From contig NZ_WTAR01000099.1 of the NCBI RefSeq assembly GCF_013139515.1, forward strand, positions 1 to 33,054: 33,054 bases of DNA, read 5' to 3'. The stretch is from Lutibacter sp. GTDB taxonomy: Bacteria; Bacteroidota; Bacteroidia; Flavobacteriales; Flavobacteriaceae. The notes under the pieces were generated by a model. The model did not search any database, was not told the origin of the DNA, and was given only the letters and a program-made list of their open reading frames with translations. This document shows positions 8,184 to 16,836 of this stretch, one piece after another. Position 1 is the stretch's first letter. Each line of letters starts with the position of its first letter. A program made the translations under genes and the position numbers.

Positions 8184-8870
8184 TTAATTGCAAGCTTGCC
8201 AAATAACTTCATTTGGAGTTGGAGCAGTTATTAAAATAGTTTCTTTTGTAACTGGGTGAATAAACTCAATTTTGCGTGCGTGTAAGTGTATACTTGCATC
8301 TTTATTACTTCGGTTAAAACCATATTTTAAATCGCCTTTTATGGGCGATCCAATAGCTGCTAGCTGGCATCTAATTTGATGATGACGACCCGTTTCTAAA
8401 TCAACTTCTAATAAGTGATAATTATCTAAAGATTTTAGTGTTTTATAATGAAGAGTGGCTTTTTTACTTCCTTCAATTTCAGAAGAATAAGAAGTGGATT
8501 TATTGTTTTTAGGATTCTTTTTTAAATATCCGGTAAGCGTATCAATTTCTTTAATTGGTTTGTTTTTTACCACAGCCCAATACGTTTTGTTAACAGTTTT
8601 ATCACGTAACATTTTGTTGAACCGTTCTAATGCTTTAGATGTTTTAGCAAAAACAACAACACCTGTTGTTGGTCTGTCTAATCTGTGAACAACTCCTAAA
8701 AAAACATTTCCAGGTTTGTTGTATTTTTCTTTGATATATTCTTTGACAATTTCGCTTAGGGGTGTGTCGCCGGTTTTATCACCTTGAATAATATCTCCAG
8801 ATTGTTTGTTAACAATAATTAGGTGGTTATCTTCAAATAAGATTTTTAAATTGTCTTTAGTAGAAGGCAT
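8184..8870 (-). CDS. RluA-family pseudouridine synthase
   Basis: The protein isomerises uridine to pseudouridine in rRNA or tRNA. The family motif VHRLDRPTTG lies at residues 61-70, with D65 as the catalytic aspartate, and GRHHQIR near 162 is the second conserved block. It has 228 residues and no N-terminal S4 domain, so it resembles the short RluA/RluC-like group rather than RluD. Which RNA position it modifies cannot be read from the sequence. It is the last gene of a three-gene minus-strand unit, one base from engB, and converges on argH. Confidence 0.9.
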   Translation of the reverse strand: MPSTKDNLKILFEDNHLIIVNKQSGDIIQGDKTGDTPLSEIVKEYIKEKYNKPGNVFLGVVHRLDRPTTGVVVFAKTSKALERFNKMLRDKTVNKTYWAVVKNKPIKEIDTLTGYLKKNPKNNKSTSYSSEIEGSKKATLHYKTLKSLDNYHLLEVDLETGRHHQIRCQLAAIGSPIKGDLKYGFNRSNKDASIHLHARKIEFIHPVTKETILITAPTPNEVIWQACN

Positions 8871-8871
8871 T

Positions 8872-9483
8872 TTAGTTCTTTTTTTCTACTTTTTGATTTA
8901 TTTCATCAATAAATTCAAGTATTTCTTTTCTTCCTGAAGCATTAGTTGAAGATGAAATAAAGTGTTGTGGCATAGTTTCCCACATTGTTTTAGTCATTGT
9001 TTTAGAATAAACTTCAACATTTCTATTTAGTTGAGATAATTTAATTTTATCAATTTTTGTAAAAATGATACAAAACGGAATTCCGCTTTCGCCTAAAAAT
9101 CGCATAAATTCTAAATCAATTTTTTGAGGTTCAAGTCGTGAATCAATTAATACAAACGTGCAAATTAATTGTTCACGTTGTAAAAAGTAATTTTTTATAA
9201 AACTTTGAAAAGTTTGTTTTACGGTTTTTGAAACTTTAGCATAACCATAACCTGGTAAATCTACTAAAAACCAATTATTATTTATTTTAAAGTGATTAAT
9301 AAGCTGTGTTTTACCTGGCTTCCCAGATATTTTAGCTAGCTTATTCCTGTCGGTAAGCATGTTGATTAATGAAGATTTACCAACATTTGATCTCCCAATA
9401 AATGCGTATTCAGGAAGAATTTCTTTTGGACATTTAGCAACATCCGAATTGCTAATTACAAAATCAGCGGTTTTAATTTTCAT
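8872..9483 (-). CDS. engB: Ribosome-assembly GTPase EngB/YsxC/YihA
   Basis: A small TRAFAC-class GTPase needed for late assembly of the large ribosomal subunit. The G-motifs are in order: G1 GRSNVGKS at 30-37, G2 threonine in GKPGKTQ near 55-61, G3 DLPGYGYA at 75-82, G4 TKID near 140 and a G5-like SSSTNASG further on. Its 203 residues match the family. It sits between the alpha/beta hydrolase (3-bp gap) and the pseudouridine synthase (1-bp gap) and is probably expressed from the promoter in front of the hydrolase. Confidence 0.95.
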   Translation of the reverse strand: MKIKTADFVISNSDVAKCPKEILPEYAFIGRSNVGKSSLINMLTDRNKLAKISGKPGKTQLINHFKINNNWFLVDLPGYGYAKVSKTVKQTFQSFIKNYFLQREQLICTFVLIDSRLEPQKIDLEFMRFLGESGIPFCIIFTKIDKIKLSQLNRNVEVYSKTMTKTMWETMPQHFISSSTNASGRKEILEFIDEINQKVEKKN

Positions 9484-9486
9484 TAG

Positions 9487-10251
9487 TTACAAATTTCGTT
9501 CATTTAACCAACCTTCAAGAATTTTATTAAACTCATCAGGATGCTCCATCATAGGTGTATGTCCACATTTGTCAATCCAAAATAAGTTAGCATCAGGCAA
9601 TAATTTTTCAAAATCTTCAGCTACTTCAGGCGGAGTCACAGTGTCGTTTTTTCCCCAAATTAAGCACGTAGGAGTATTCATTTCAGGTAAATCCTTAGCC
9701 ATATTATGTCTAATTGCACTTTTAGCAATGGCTAAAGTTCTTATAACTTTATGTCTGTCATTAACTGAAGCAAAAACTTCATCAACCATTTCTTTAGTGG
9801 CAACTTTAGGATCATAAAAAACCTCTTCAGTTTTAGTTTTTATATAGTTATAATCACCTCTTTTCGGGTATGTATCACCCATAGATTTTTCATATAAACC
9901 TGAACTTCCAGTTAAAACAAGTCCAGTCACATTTTTCAAATTTAATTTTGTAAAATACAAAGCAATGTGTCCTCCTAATGAGTTTCCCAGTAAAATTGTG
10001 TTATCAATATTTTTAAAAGCCATAAATTCTTTTAGGAATTTAGAAATATTTTTAACATTGGTTTTTAATAAGGGTAAAGTGTATATAGGTAATTCGGGAA
10101 TAATTACTTTATAACCATTAGCTGAAAAATAGCTTAAAACGTTGTCAAAATTACTCAAGGTTCCCATAAGTCCATGAAGTACTATAATAGGTTGCCCTTC
10201 TCCAGCTTCAAGATAACTAAACTTCCCTTCTGTTATAAGATTCTTACTCAT
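9487..10251 (-). CDS. Alpha/beta-hydrolase fold protein
   Basis: A cytoplasmic hydrolase of unknown substrate. The oxyanion-hole HG motif is in VLHGLMG (24-30), the nucleophile S91 in GNSLGG (89-94), the acid D203 in WGKNDTVTPPE and the base H231 in CGHTPMMEHP, so the catalytic triad is complete. Its 254 residues fit single-domain esterase or meta-cleavage-type hydrolases. It has no signal peptide. It is the first gene of the minus-strand unit with engB and is divergent from mraZ across about 210 bp. Activity on esters, lactones or C-C bonds is possible; none can be chosen from the sequence. Confidence 0.85.
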   Translation of the reverse strand: MSKNLITEGKFSYLEAGEGQPIIVLHGLMGTLSNFDNVLSYFSANGYKVIIPELPIYTLPLLKTNVKNISKFLKEFMAFKNIDNTILLGNSLGGHIALYFTKLNLKNVTGLVLTGSSGLYEKSMGDTYPKRGDYNYIKTKTEEVFYDPKVATKEMVDEVFASVNDRHKVIRTLAIAKSAIRHNMAKDLPEMNTPTCLIWGKNDTVTPPEVAEDFEKLLPDANLFWIDKCGHTPMMEHPDEFNKILEGWLNERNL

Positions 10252-10276
10252 TAAATTTTGATTTTTATGCTTGCGA

Positions 10277-10284
10277 CAAAGGTA
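10277..10284 (-). promoter_or_regulatory. Promoter -7 element for the hydrolase-engB-rluA-like unit
   Basis: Read on the minus strand this is TACCTTTG, a perfect match to the Bacteroidetes sigma-A -7 consensus TANNTTTG, followed by TCGC as often seen at flavobacterial promoters. It lies 25 bases before the hydrolase start codon, leaving a short leader. I could not identify a convincing TTTG/TTG -33 element at the usual spacing. Confidence 0.6.
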
Positions 10285-10399
10285 AGTTTTTTTTCTAAAT
10301 TACTACTTTTTTATAAATACAAGTAAATTAAGTTTTAACTGCCTGAAATTCAAAATTATAGTCGAAAAACCAGTGTAAGTGTTAAAAGTTATCAACAAA

Positions 10400-10444
10400 G
10401 TGGGTAAAAGTGGATATTTGTGGGAAAAAATTTATATTTTTGGG
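10400..10444 (+). promoter_or_regulatory. Phased TGGG repeats: probable MraZ operator
   Basis: Upstream of mraZ are GTGGG, GTGGA and GTGGG separated by exactly five bases each (TGGG at 10401, TGGA at 10411, TGGG at 10421), with a further TGGG at 10441 two periods on. MraZ of E. coli and other bacteria binds direct TGGG/A-type repeats with about 10-bp phasing in its own promoter and represses the dcw operon. The repeat pattern, phase and place all fit. The fourth copy touches the -7-like element TATTTTTG (10435-10442), which suits steric autorepression. Binding itself is inferred. Confidence 0.75.
10435..10442 (+). promoter_or_regulatory. Promoter -7-like element of the dcw cluster
   Basis: TATTTTTG matches the Bacteroidetes -7 consensus TANNTTTG in every fixed position and ends 18 bases before the mraZ start codon. 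TTTG at 10417-10420 is a possible upstream element, but the 14-base spacing is shorter than usual, so the -33 box is not settled. The match lies within AT-rich sequence where chance matches are easy; its position inside the MraZ repeat array is the main support. Confidence 0.5.
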
Positions 10445-10460
10445 TTGACTCAAACAAGCA

Positions 10461-10934
10461 ATGGTAAATTTAATTGGAACATATGAATGTAAAGCAGATG
10501 CCAAAGGAAGGCTAGTACTTTCGGCTGCATTGAAGAAACAGCTTTCACCAATATTACAAGATGGATTTGTATTGAAACGTTCTGTGTTTCAGCCATGTTT
10601 AGAAATGTACCCGATGTCTGAGTGGAATATTTTAATGCAGAGAGTAAACAAGTTGAATAGGTTTGTTAAAAAGAATAATGACTTTATAAGAAGATTTACT
10701 GCGGGAGTAAAAATTGTTGAATTAGATGCTTCGGGAAGATTGTTGATACCAAAAGATTTACAAAATTTTGCTGGGATTACTAAAAATGTGGTTCTTTCTT
10801 CAGCTGTAAATATTATTGAAGTTTGGGATAAGGATAATTATGAAAAAGCTATTGATGATGCAACAGTTGATTTTGCAGGTTTAGCTGAAGAAGTTATGGG
10901 TAATGTAATAGATAGCGAAGATGGAATATCATAA
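10461..10934 (+). CDS. mraZ: Transcriptional regulator MraZ
   Basis: MraZ is a SpoVT/AbrB-like DNA-binding protein that forms ring-shaped oligomers and controls the division and wall cluster it heads. The two characteristic half-domains are visible, each with the DxxxR motif: DAKGR at 13-17 and DASGR at 89-93. Its 157 residues are the normal length. The ATG is preceded by the phased TGGG repeats, consistent with autoregulation. The last 14 bases overlap rsmH, so mraZ and rsmH are expected to be co-translated. Confidence 0.95.
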   Translation: MVNLIGTYECKADAKGRLVLSAALKKQLSPILQDGFVLKRSVFQPCLEMYPMSEWNILMQRVNKLNRFVKKNNDFIRRFTAGVKIVELDASGRLLIPKDLQNFAGITKNVVLSSAVNIIEVWDKDNYEKAIDDATVDFAGLAEEVMGNVIDSEDGIS

Positions 10935-11817
10935 TCCGGTTTTATTAAAAGAGAGTATTGATGGTTTAAATATTAAGCCAAACGGTGTATATGTTGATGT
11001 TACTTTTGGTGGTGGAGGTCATTCAAGAGAAATATTAAGCAGGTTAAATGAAGATGGAAAACTGTTTGCATTTGACCAAGATGAAGATGCAAAACGAAAT
11101 ATGATTGATGATGAGCGTTTTACATTGATTCCTCAAAATTTCAGATTCATAAAAAGATATTTAAGATTTTATGGCGTAAAAAAAGTGGACGGTGTTTTGG
11201 CAGATTTAGGTGTTTCTTCACATCAGTTTGATGAAGCTGAAAGAGGTTTTTCAACACGGTTTGATGCGGATTTAGATATGAGAATGAATCAAGAAGGTGA
11301 GTTATCGGCATTTCAAGTAGTGAATTTTTACGATGAACAAAAATTAAGTGATGTGTTATTTCAATATGGTGAATTACGAAATGCACGAGCAATAGCTAAA
11401 AAAATTGTTGAAACAAGAACTGAAAAGAAAATTAAAACAAGCTTTCAATTAAAAGAAGTGTTGAATGAGTTTGTTCCAAAAGCTGTTGAACATAAAATAT
11501 TAGCACAGATATTTCAAGGAATTAGAATAGAAGTGAATCAGGAAATAGAAGCTTTAAAAGAGTTTTTATTACAAATACCAGAAGTATTAAATGAAGAGGG
11601 AAGACTAAGTGTAATATCATATCATTCTCTTGAAGATAGATTGGTGAAGCGTTTTATAAGAAATGGATTGTTTGAAGGTGAGCCTGAAAAAGATTTTTAT
11701 GGAAATATAACTGTGCCAATGAAAAAATTAGGAAAAATGATAATTCCTTCATTTCAGGAAATTAAAATAAATAATAGAGCAAGAAGTGCAAAACTAAGAA
11801 TAGCAACATTAAAGTAA
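10921..11817 (+). CDS. rsmH: 16S rRNA m4C1402 methyltransferase RsmH (MraW)
   Basis: RsmH adds the N4-methyl group to cytosine 1402 of 16S rRNA using S-adenosylmethionine. The SAM-binding loop VTFGGGGHSREIL is near residues 22-34, and the family blocks LGVSSHQFD and GFSTRFDADLDMRM follow near 95-120. The C-terminal ISYHSLEDRLVKRF block is also present. Its 298 residues are typical. It starts inside mraZ and its stop overlaps the ftsL-like start by one base. Confidence 0.96.
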   Translation: MEYHNPVLLKESIDGLNIKPNGVYVDVTFGGGGHSREILSRLNEDGKLFAFDQDEDAKRNMIDDERFTLIPQNFRFIKRYLRFYGVKKVDGVLADLGVSSHQFDEAERGFSTRFDADLDMRMNQEGELSAFQVVNFYDEQKLSDVLFQYGELRNARAIAKKIVETRTEKKIKTSFQLKEVLNEFVPKAVEHKILAQIFQGIRIEVNQEIEALKEFLLQIPEVLNEEGRLSVISYHSLEDRLVKRFIRNGLFEGEPEKDFYGNITVPMKKLGKMIIPSFQEIKINNRARSAKLRIATLK

Positions 11818-12143
11818 TGTCTAAATTTAAAAACAGCATATATCAATTATTAAAAGGTGATTTTTTAGTAAATGAAGACTCGTTTAAAAATTGGCGTTTT
11901 ATGTTGTTTATGGTAATGTTAATGATGGTTATGATTGCCAGTTCACATAGTTCAGATAAAAAAGTAATGGAAATTGCAAAGCTAAACAAAAAGGTAAAGC
12001 AATTAAGGTCGGAATTTGTAGATACAAGATCTACTTCAATGAATTTAAAATTAGAGTCAACAATAAAAATTAAGGTGTTGGAGTTGGAATTAAAACCAAG
12101 TGAAACGCCACCGCAAGTAATAAGAGTAACCCATAAAAAATAA
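11817..12143 (+). CDS. ftsL: FtsL-like bitopic division protein
   Basis: A 108-residue membrane protein in the ftsL position between rsmH and ftsI. A basic cytoplasmic N-terminus leads into one hydrophobic segment at about residues 27-42, followed by a charged helical stretch (about 46-90) with the heptad look of a coiled coil. FtsL-type proteins bridge FtsQ/DivIB and the FtsW-FtsI synthase at the septum. The sequence itself is poorly conserved, so the call rests on position, topology and size. It starts in the rsmH stop codon, which suggests coupled translation. Confidence 0.8.
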   Translation: MSKFKNSIYQLLKGDFLVNEDSFKNWRFMLFMVMLMMVMIASSHSSDKKVMEIAKLNKKVKQLRSEFVDTRSTSMNLKLESTIKIKVLELELKPSETPPQVIRVTHKK

Positions 12144-12150
12144 ATAAACT

Positions 12151-14142
12151 TTGACAACTACTAAAAAAAACATAATGAAGAGATTGTATCTTGTACTTGT
12201 GTTCATCACGCTGTTTTTAGTGGTGATAGTAGTTCAGCTTACCAATATTCAAATTACTGATGGTGAAAAGTACAGAAACTTATCAGAGCAACTTACCTTA
12301 AGAAATGATACCATTTTTTCAAATAGAGGAAATGTTTTTTCAGCTGATGGTAGTTTGTTAGCAACATCAATGTCGCAATACGAAATTAGAATGGATGTTG
12401 TTACTGTTAATGCTGAAGTTTTTGAAAAAGAAATACGAAACTTAGCCAAAGAGTTATCAAAAATGTTAGGAAATTCTGTGTTGGCTTGGGAAACTAAAAT
12501 TAGAAAAGCCAGAAACACAAAAAATAGGTACTTATTTATAGAAAGAAAGTTGGGCTATAATGATTATATGAAACTAAAATCATTCCCAATTTTTAATTTA
12601 GGAATGTACAAAGGTGGTTTTATTGCTGAACAATCAACTGTTAGAGCGCATCCGTTAGGTAAAGTTGCTGAAAGAACTATTGGTTATGATGATTATAGAG
12701 GAGCTCCAGGAATTGAAGGCGCATATAGAAGTTATTTAAAAGGTCAGCATGGTTGGAGAATGAAGCAGAAAATTGCTCAAGGCCAATGGAAACCAATTAA
12801 TGATAATAACGAAAAAGAGCCAATAGACGGTAAAGATATAGTTACAACTATTGATGTAAACATACAAGATATTGCACATCACTCTTTGCTAAGGCAGTTA
12901 GAAATTTACAATGCAGAACACGGTTGTGTTGTGGTTATGGAAACTAAAACCGGTGAAATTAAGGCAATCTCAAATTTAGGGAGAAGTTCACTAGGTAAAT
13001 ATTACGAAAAAAGAAACTATGCTGTTTATGAATCTCATGAACCAGGTTCAGCTTTTAAAGTAATGTCTTTGGTTGCGGCTTTAGAATCAGGTAAAATAGA
13101 TACAAGTACAGTTGTTGATACGGGTGAAGGAAAATATAGAATGTATGGTAGGTATATTAATGATTCTCACAGAGGTGGTTATGGAGAAATTTCGGCTGCT
13201 CGTGCGTTAGAAGTTTCGTCAAATATTGGTTTTGCAAGATTGATTGAAGAAAATTTTGGTAAAAAGCCAGAAGAATTCATCAATTCTTTAAAAAGAATGC
13301 ACTTAAATAGCCTAATAGGTTTAAAAATAAAAGGAGAAGGAAAGCCTCAAATTCCTTCACCTGGAGATGAAATATGGAGTAAAAACGCTCTACCTTCAAT
13401 TGCTTACGGTTATAATTTAAAATTAACACCGTTACAAACATTAACTTTTTACAATGCAATTGCAAATAATGGGGAAATGGTGAAACCAAAGTTTGTAAAG
13501 GAAATTCGTTCTAGAGATAATAAGCTTGAAGTTTTTGATAAAGTTGTAATTGATTCTGAAATATGTTCTAAAGAAACCGTTAAGAAAGTTCAAGAAGTTT
13601 TAAAAAATGTTGTTGTTCGCGGAACTGGTCAAAAATTGTATGATGAAAATTTCTCAATGGCTGGTAAAACAGGGACTGCAAGAACAGAGTACGGAAACTA
13701 TGAAGAATGGGTTAAAAATAAAAGATACATTTCATCATTTACAGGTTATTTTCCTGCTGAAAATCCAAAATACTCATGCATTGTTGTCATTCATAAACCT
13801 GATTCAAAAACAGGTTTTTATGGTGCAGATGTTTCTGGTCCTGTTTTTAAAGATATTGCACATAAAATATATACTTCAAACCACATTATTCATGAAATTG
13901 ATAATAACACTCCAAACTTAACAGGTGTTAATAATAGTTTCAAAAAGTATTATGCAATTTCTAACAAGGAATTTAATTCAATTCCAAATGTAAAAGGAAT
14001 GGTTGGTATGGATGCAATTTCTTTACTAGAAAATATTGGTTTGAAGGTGAATTATACAGGTAAAGGAAAAGTAAAAAAGCAGTCAATAAAAGCTGGGGAA
14101 AAATTAACAAAAGGCGCAACAATAGTTTTAAATCTCATATAA
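12151..14142 (+). CDS. ftsI: Septal class B penicillin-binding protein with PASTA domain
   Basis: This transpeptidase cross-links septal peptidoglycan as partner of FtsW. A membrane anchor spans about residues 11-30, the dimerisation/pedestal domain follows, and the transpeptidase carries the SxxK motif S300-AFK303, SSN at 356-358 and KTG at 506-508. A PASTA domain ends the protein (about 607-663). The 663 residues are normal for Bacteroidetes. The start used is TTG at 12151; an in-frame ATG lies eight codons later (12175) and would keep the membrane segment. The longer form is preferred because related proteins, from memory, begin with a similar short polar extension, but this start is less certain than the others. 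Confidence 0.93.
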   Translation: MTTTKKNIMKRLYLVLVFITLFLVVIVVQLTNIQITDGEKYRNLSEQLTLRNDTIFSNRGNVFSADGSLLATSMSQYEIRMDVVTVNAEVFEKEIRNLAKELSKMLGNSVLAWETKIRKARNTKNRYLFIERKLGYNDYMKLKSFPIFNLGMYKGGFIAEQSTVRAHPLGKVAERTIGYDDYRGAPGIEGAYRSYLKGQHGWRMKQKIAQGQWKPINDNNEKEPIDGKDIVTTIDVNIQDIAHHSLLRQLEIYNAEHGCVVVMETKTGEIKAISNLGRSSLGKYYEKRNYAVYESHEPGSAFKVMSLVAALESGKIDTSTVVDTGEGKYRMYGRYINDSHRGGYGEISAARALEVSSNIGFARLIEENFGKKPEEFINSLKRMHLNSLIGLKIKGEGKPQIPSPGDEIWSKNALPSIAYGYNLKLTPLQTLTFYNAIANNGEMVKPKFVKEIRSRDNKLEVFDKVVIDSEICSKETVKKVQEVLKNVVVRGTGQKLYDENFSMAGKTGTARTEYGNYEEWVKNKRYISSFTGYFPAENPKYSCIVVIHKPDSKTGFYGADVSGPVFKDIAHKIYTSNHIIHEIDNNTPNLTGVNNSFKKYYAISNKEFNSIPNVKGMVGMDAISLLENIGLKVNYTGKGKVKKQSIKAGEKLTKGATIVLNLI

Positions 14143-15606
14143 TTGAAGTTAGTTAAAGACATATTATATAAAGTTAGTTTAGATACAATTCTTGGTAGCA
14201 CTGAGAAGCTGGTAAACGCTATTGTTTTTGATTCTAGAGAGGTGAAGCAAAACACGCTGTTTGTGGCTCAAAAAGGGTTAACTTTTGACGGACATCAATT
14301 TATTGAAAAAGCTATTAAGTTAGGTGCAACAGTTATTGTTTGTGAGAATTTACCTAAAAAAATACTTCAAGAGATTACATACATTAAAGTAACTGATGCA
14401 GATATAGCATTGGCAATTATAGCTTCAAATTTTTATGAAAACCCATCATCAAAATTAAAATTAATTGGTATTACTGGCACAAACGGTAAAACTACTATTG
14501 CAACATTATTATATAATTTATTTCAAAAAGCCGGTTATAAAACAGGTTTGTTGTCAACTGTAAAAATTATGGTTGATTCAATTCAGCATAACGCAACACA
14601 TACAACACCAAATTCAGTATTAATTAATAAATATTTGAATGAAATGGTTGAATTAGGTGTTGATTATTGCTTTATGGAAGTGAGTTCTCATGGAATTCAT
14701 CAAAAAAGAACTGAAGGATTACAGTTTTCAGGTGGGGTTTTCACCAATTTAACACACGATCATTTAGATTATCATAAAACTTTTAAGGAATATAGAGATG
14801 TAAAAAAATCGTTTTTTGATTCGTTGCCAAAATCAGCTTTTGCATTGGTAAACTTAGATGATAAAAACGGTACAATTATGCTTCAAAACACTGAAGCTAA
14901 AAAGCAGTCGTATGCATTAAAAACAATGGCTGATTTTAAAGTTAAAATTTTAGAAAATCAATTTTCAGGTTTGTTGTTAACTATAAATAATAATGAAGTT
15001 TGGGCAAAATTAATAGGCAGTTTTAACGCGTACAATTTAGCAGCAGTTTTTGGAGTCGCAAATTTATTAGGGATAGATAAAACTGAAGCATTAATTTATA
15101 TAAGTGAATTAGAAAGTGTGAGTGGAAGATTCCAACATTTTATTTCTGAAGGTGGCGTAACAGCTGTAGTTGATTATGCGCACACACCAGATGCATTAAA
15201 AAATGTGTTGGAAACTATTAATGATATTAGAACTGGAAATGAACAAGTTATTACCGTTGTGGGATGCGGTGGAGATCGAGATAAAGCTAAACGACCTGTT
15301 ATGGGGCGTTTAGCATCTCAATTAAGTACGCAAGCAATTTTTACTTCTGATAATCCAAGAAGTGAAAATCCACAAACAATTATTGAGGAAATTGAAGCGG
15401 GAGTTGAACCTCAAAATTTTAAAAAAACAATTTCAATTTTAGATAGAGAACAAGCAATTAAAACAGCTATAAAATTTACAAGAAAAGGAGATATTATTTT
15501 AATAGCAGGAAAAGGACACGAAACCTATCAGGAAGTAAATGGAAAACGTTCACATTTTGATGATTACGAGAAAATAACAGAATTATTAATAGCCATAGAA
15601 AGTTAA
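14143..15606 (+). CDS. murE: UDP-MurNAc-tripeptide synthetase MurE (meso-diaminopimelate type)
   Basis: MurE adds the third residue to UDP-MurNAc-L-Ala-D-Glu using ATP. The P-loop TGTNGKTT is at 111-118, and the DNPR motif (403-406, in TSDNPRSENP) marks the meso-diaminopimelate-adding type rather than the lysine type. Its 487 residues fit. TTG at 14143, directly after the ftsI stop, must be the start: the next methionine lies beyond the P-loop at about residue 140. murF, which normally works next, is not in this cluster. Confidence 0.95.
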   Translation: MKLVKDILYKVSLDTILGSTEKLVNAIVFDSREVKQNTLFVAQKGLTFDGHQFIEKAIKLGATVIVCENLPKKILQEITYIKVTDADIALAIIASNFYENPSSKLKLIGITGTNGKTTIATLLYNLFQKAGYKTGLLSTVKIMVDSIQHNATHTTPNSVLINKYLNEMVELGVDYCFMEVSSHGIHQKRTEGLQFSGGVFTNLTHDHLDYHKTFKEYRDVKKSFFDSLPKSAFALVNLDDKNGTIMLQNTEAKKQSYALKTMADFKVKILENQFSGLLLTINNNEVWAKLIGSFNAYNLAAVFGVANLLGIDKTEALIYISELESVSGRFQHFISEGGVTAVVDYAHTPDALKNVLETINDIRTGNEQVITVVGCGGDRDKAKRPVMGRLASQLSTQAIFTSDNPRSENPQTIIEEIEAGVEPQNFKKTISILDREQAIKTAIKFTRKGDIILIAGKGHETYQEVNGKRSHFDDYEKITELLIAIES

Positions 15607-15609
15607 GCG

Positions 15610-16836
15610 ATGCTATATTATTTATTTGAATATTTAGAAAATCATTACAATTTAACAGGAGCTGGATTGTTTCAGTACATTTCTTTTAGATCTGCATTGG
15701 CGTTTATGATTTCATTGCTTTTTTCAACAATTTATGGTAAACGAATTATTAATTATTTACAGCAAAAACAAGTTGGAGAATCTGTTAGAGATCTAGGCTT
15801 AGAAGGTCAAGTAGAAAAAGCAGGAACGCCTACAATGGGTGGTATTATCATTATTTTGGCAACGTTAATTCCTGTGTTGTTATTTGCTAAAATTGACAAT
15901 ATTTACATTGTACTATTAGTGATTACAACATTGTGGATGGGTGCAATTGGTTTTATTGATGATTATATTAAAATCTTCAAAAAAGATAAAGAAGGTTTAA
16001 AGGGGAGGTTCAAAATTTTAGGCCAGGTTACTTTAGGAATTTTTGTTGGAGCAATGCTTTATTTTCATCCAAGTGTTACAATGAAAGAAAAATTACCAGT
16101 AAAATACCAATATGTTTCAGAGAAAGGAGCACCTGTTTTATTTGCTGACGCAAAAAAATCAACAAAAACCACCATTCCATTCGTAAAAAATAACGAGTTT
16201 GAATATGCAGATGTGTTAAGCTTTTTAGGGAATGGATTTAAAGAATATGCTTGGTTAATTTTTATTCCAATTGTAATTTTTATTATAACAGCAGTTTCAA
16301 ATGGCGCAAATTTAACCGATGGAATTGATGGTTTAGCAGCTGGTTCGTCGGCAATTATTGTACTTACTTTAGGTATTTTCTCATGGGTTTCAGGTAACAT
16401 AATTTTCGCCAATTATTTGGATGTTATGTATATCCCAAATTCTGGTGAAATGACCATTTTTATTGCGGCTTTTGTTGGCGCATTGATAGGTTTTTTATGG
16501 TACAATACCTATCCGGCTCAAGTTTTTATGGGTGATACTGGAAGTTTAACTATTGGAGGTATTATTGCTGTTTTAGCTATTGCTGTTCGTAAAGAATTAT
16601 TAATACCTGTGTTGGCTGGAATTTTTCTAGTAGAAAATTTATCGGTGATACTTCAAGTAGGATTTTTTAAATATACCAAGAAAAAGTACGGAGAAGGAAG
16701 GCGCATATTTAAAATGTCGCCATTACATCATCATTACCAAAAATCCGGGTATCATGAGAGTAAAATAGTAACACGTTTTTGGATTATAGGTATTCTATTA
16801 GCAGTGTTTACAATAGTAACGTTAAAGTTACGATAA
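15610..16836 (+). CDS. mraY: Phospho-MurNAc-pentapeptide transferase MraY
   Basis: MraY moves phospho-MurNAc-pentapeptide from UDP to undecaprenyl phosphate, making lipid I at the inner membrane face. The protein is a multi-span membrane enzyme with the DD pair at 117-118 (FIDDYIK), LTDGIDGL at 235-242, MGDTG at 307-311 and the HHH motif at 373-375. At 408 residues it is about 45-50 longer than the E. coli enzyme. The extra length is a polar insertion at about residues 153-212 between membrane segments, a feature of Bacteroidetes MraY. murD begins immediately after the stop. Confidence 0.96.
   Translation: MLYYLFEYLENHYNLTGAGLFQYISFRSALAFMISLLFSTIYGKRIINYLQQKQVGESVRDLGLEGQVEKAGTPTMGGIIIILATLIPVLLFAKIDNIYIVLLVITTLWMGAIGFIDDYIKIFKKDKEGLKGRFKILGQVTLGIFVGAMLYFHPSVTMKEKLPVKYQYVSEKGAPVLFADAKKSTKTTIPFVKNNEFEYADVLSFLGNGFKEYAWLIFIPIVIFIITAVSNGANLTDGIDGLAAGSSAIIVLTLGIFSWVSGNIIFANYLDVMYIPNSGEMTIFIAAFVGALIGFLWYNTYPAQVFMGDTGSLTIGGIIAVLAIAVRKELLIPVLAGIFLVENLSVILQVGFFKYTKKKYGEGRRIFKMSPLHHHYQKSGYHESKIVTRFWIIGILLAVFTIVTLKLR

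Noticed and set aside
8190-8199. Perfect 10-bp palindrome GCAAGCTTGC near the argH end
   Set aside because: It lies inside the coding end of the minus-strand gene, has no loop and no following T-run in a useful place, so it is not a convincing terminator or operator.
9359-9817. Open frame of 152 codons on the plus strand across engB and the hydrolase gene
   Set aside because: It spans the junction of two clear minus-strand genes and its translation has no known motif; it is a mirror of their codons.
10389-10397. TTATCAACA upstream of mraZ resembling a DnaA box
   Set aside because: It differs from the TTATNCACA consensus and stands alone; one near-match in AT-rich DNA is expected by chance and there is no origin-like cluster.
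13607-13921. Open frame within ftsI in another frame (104 codons)
   Set aside because: It overlaps the conserved KTG-containing transpeptidase part in a different frame and has no family features.
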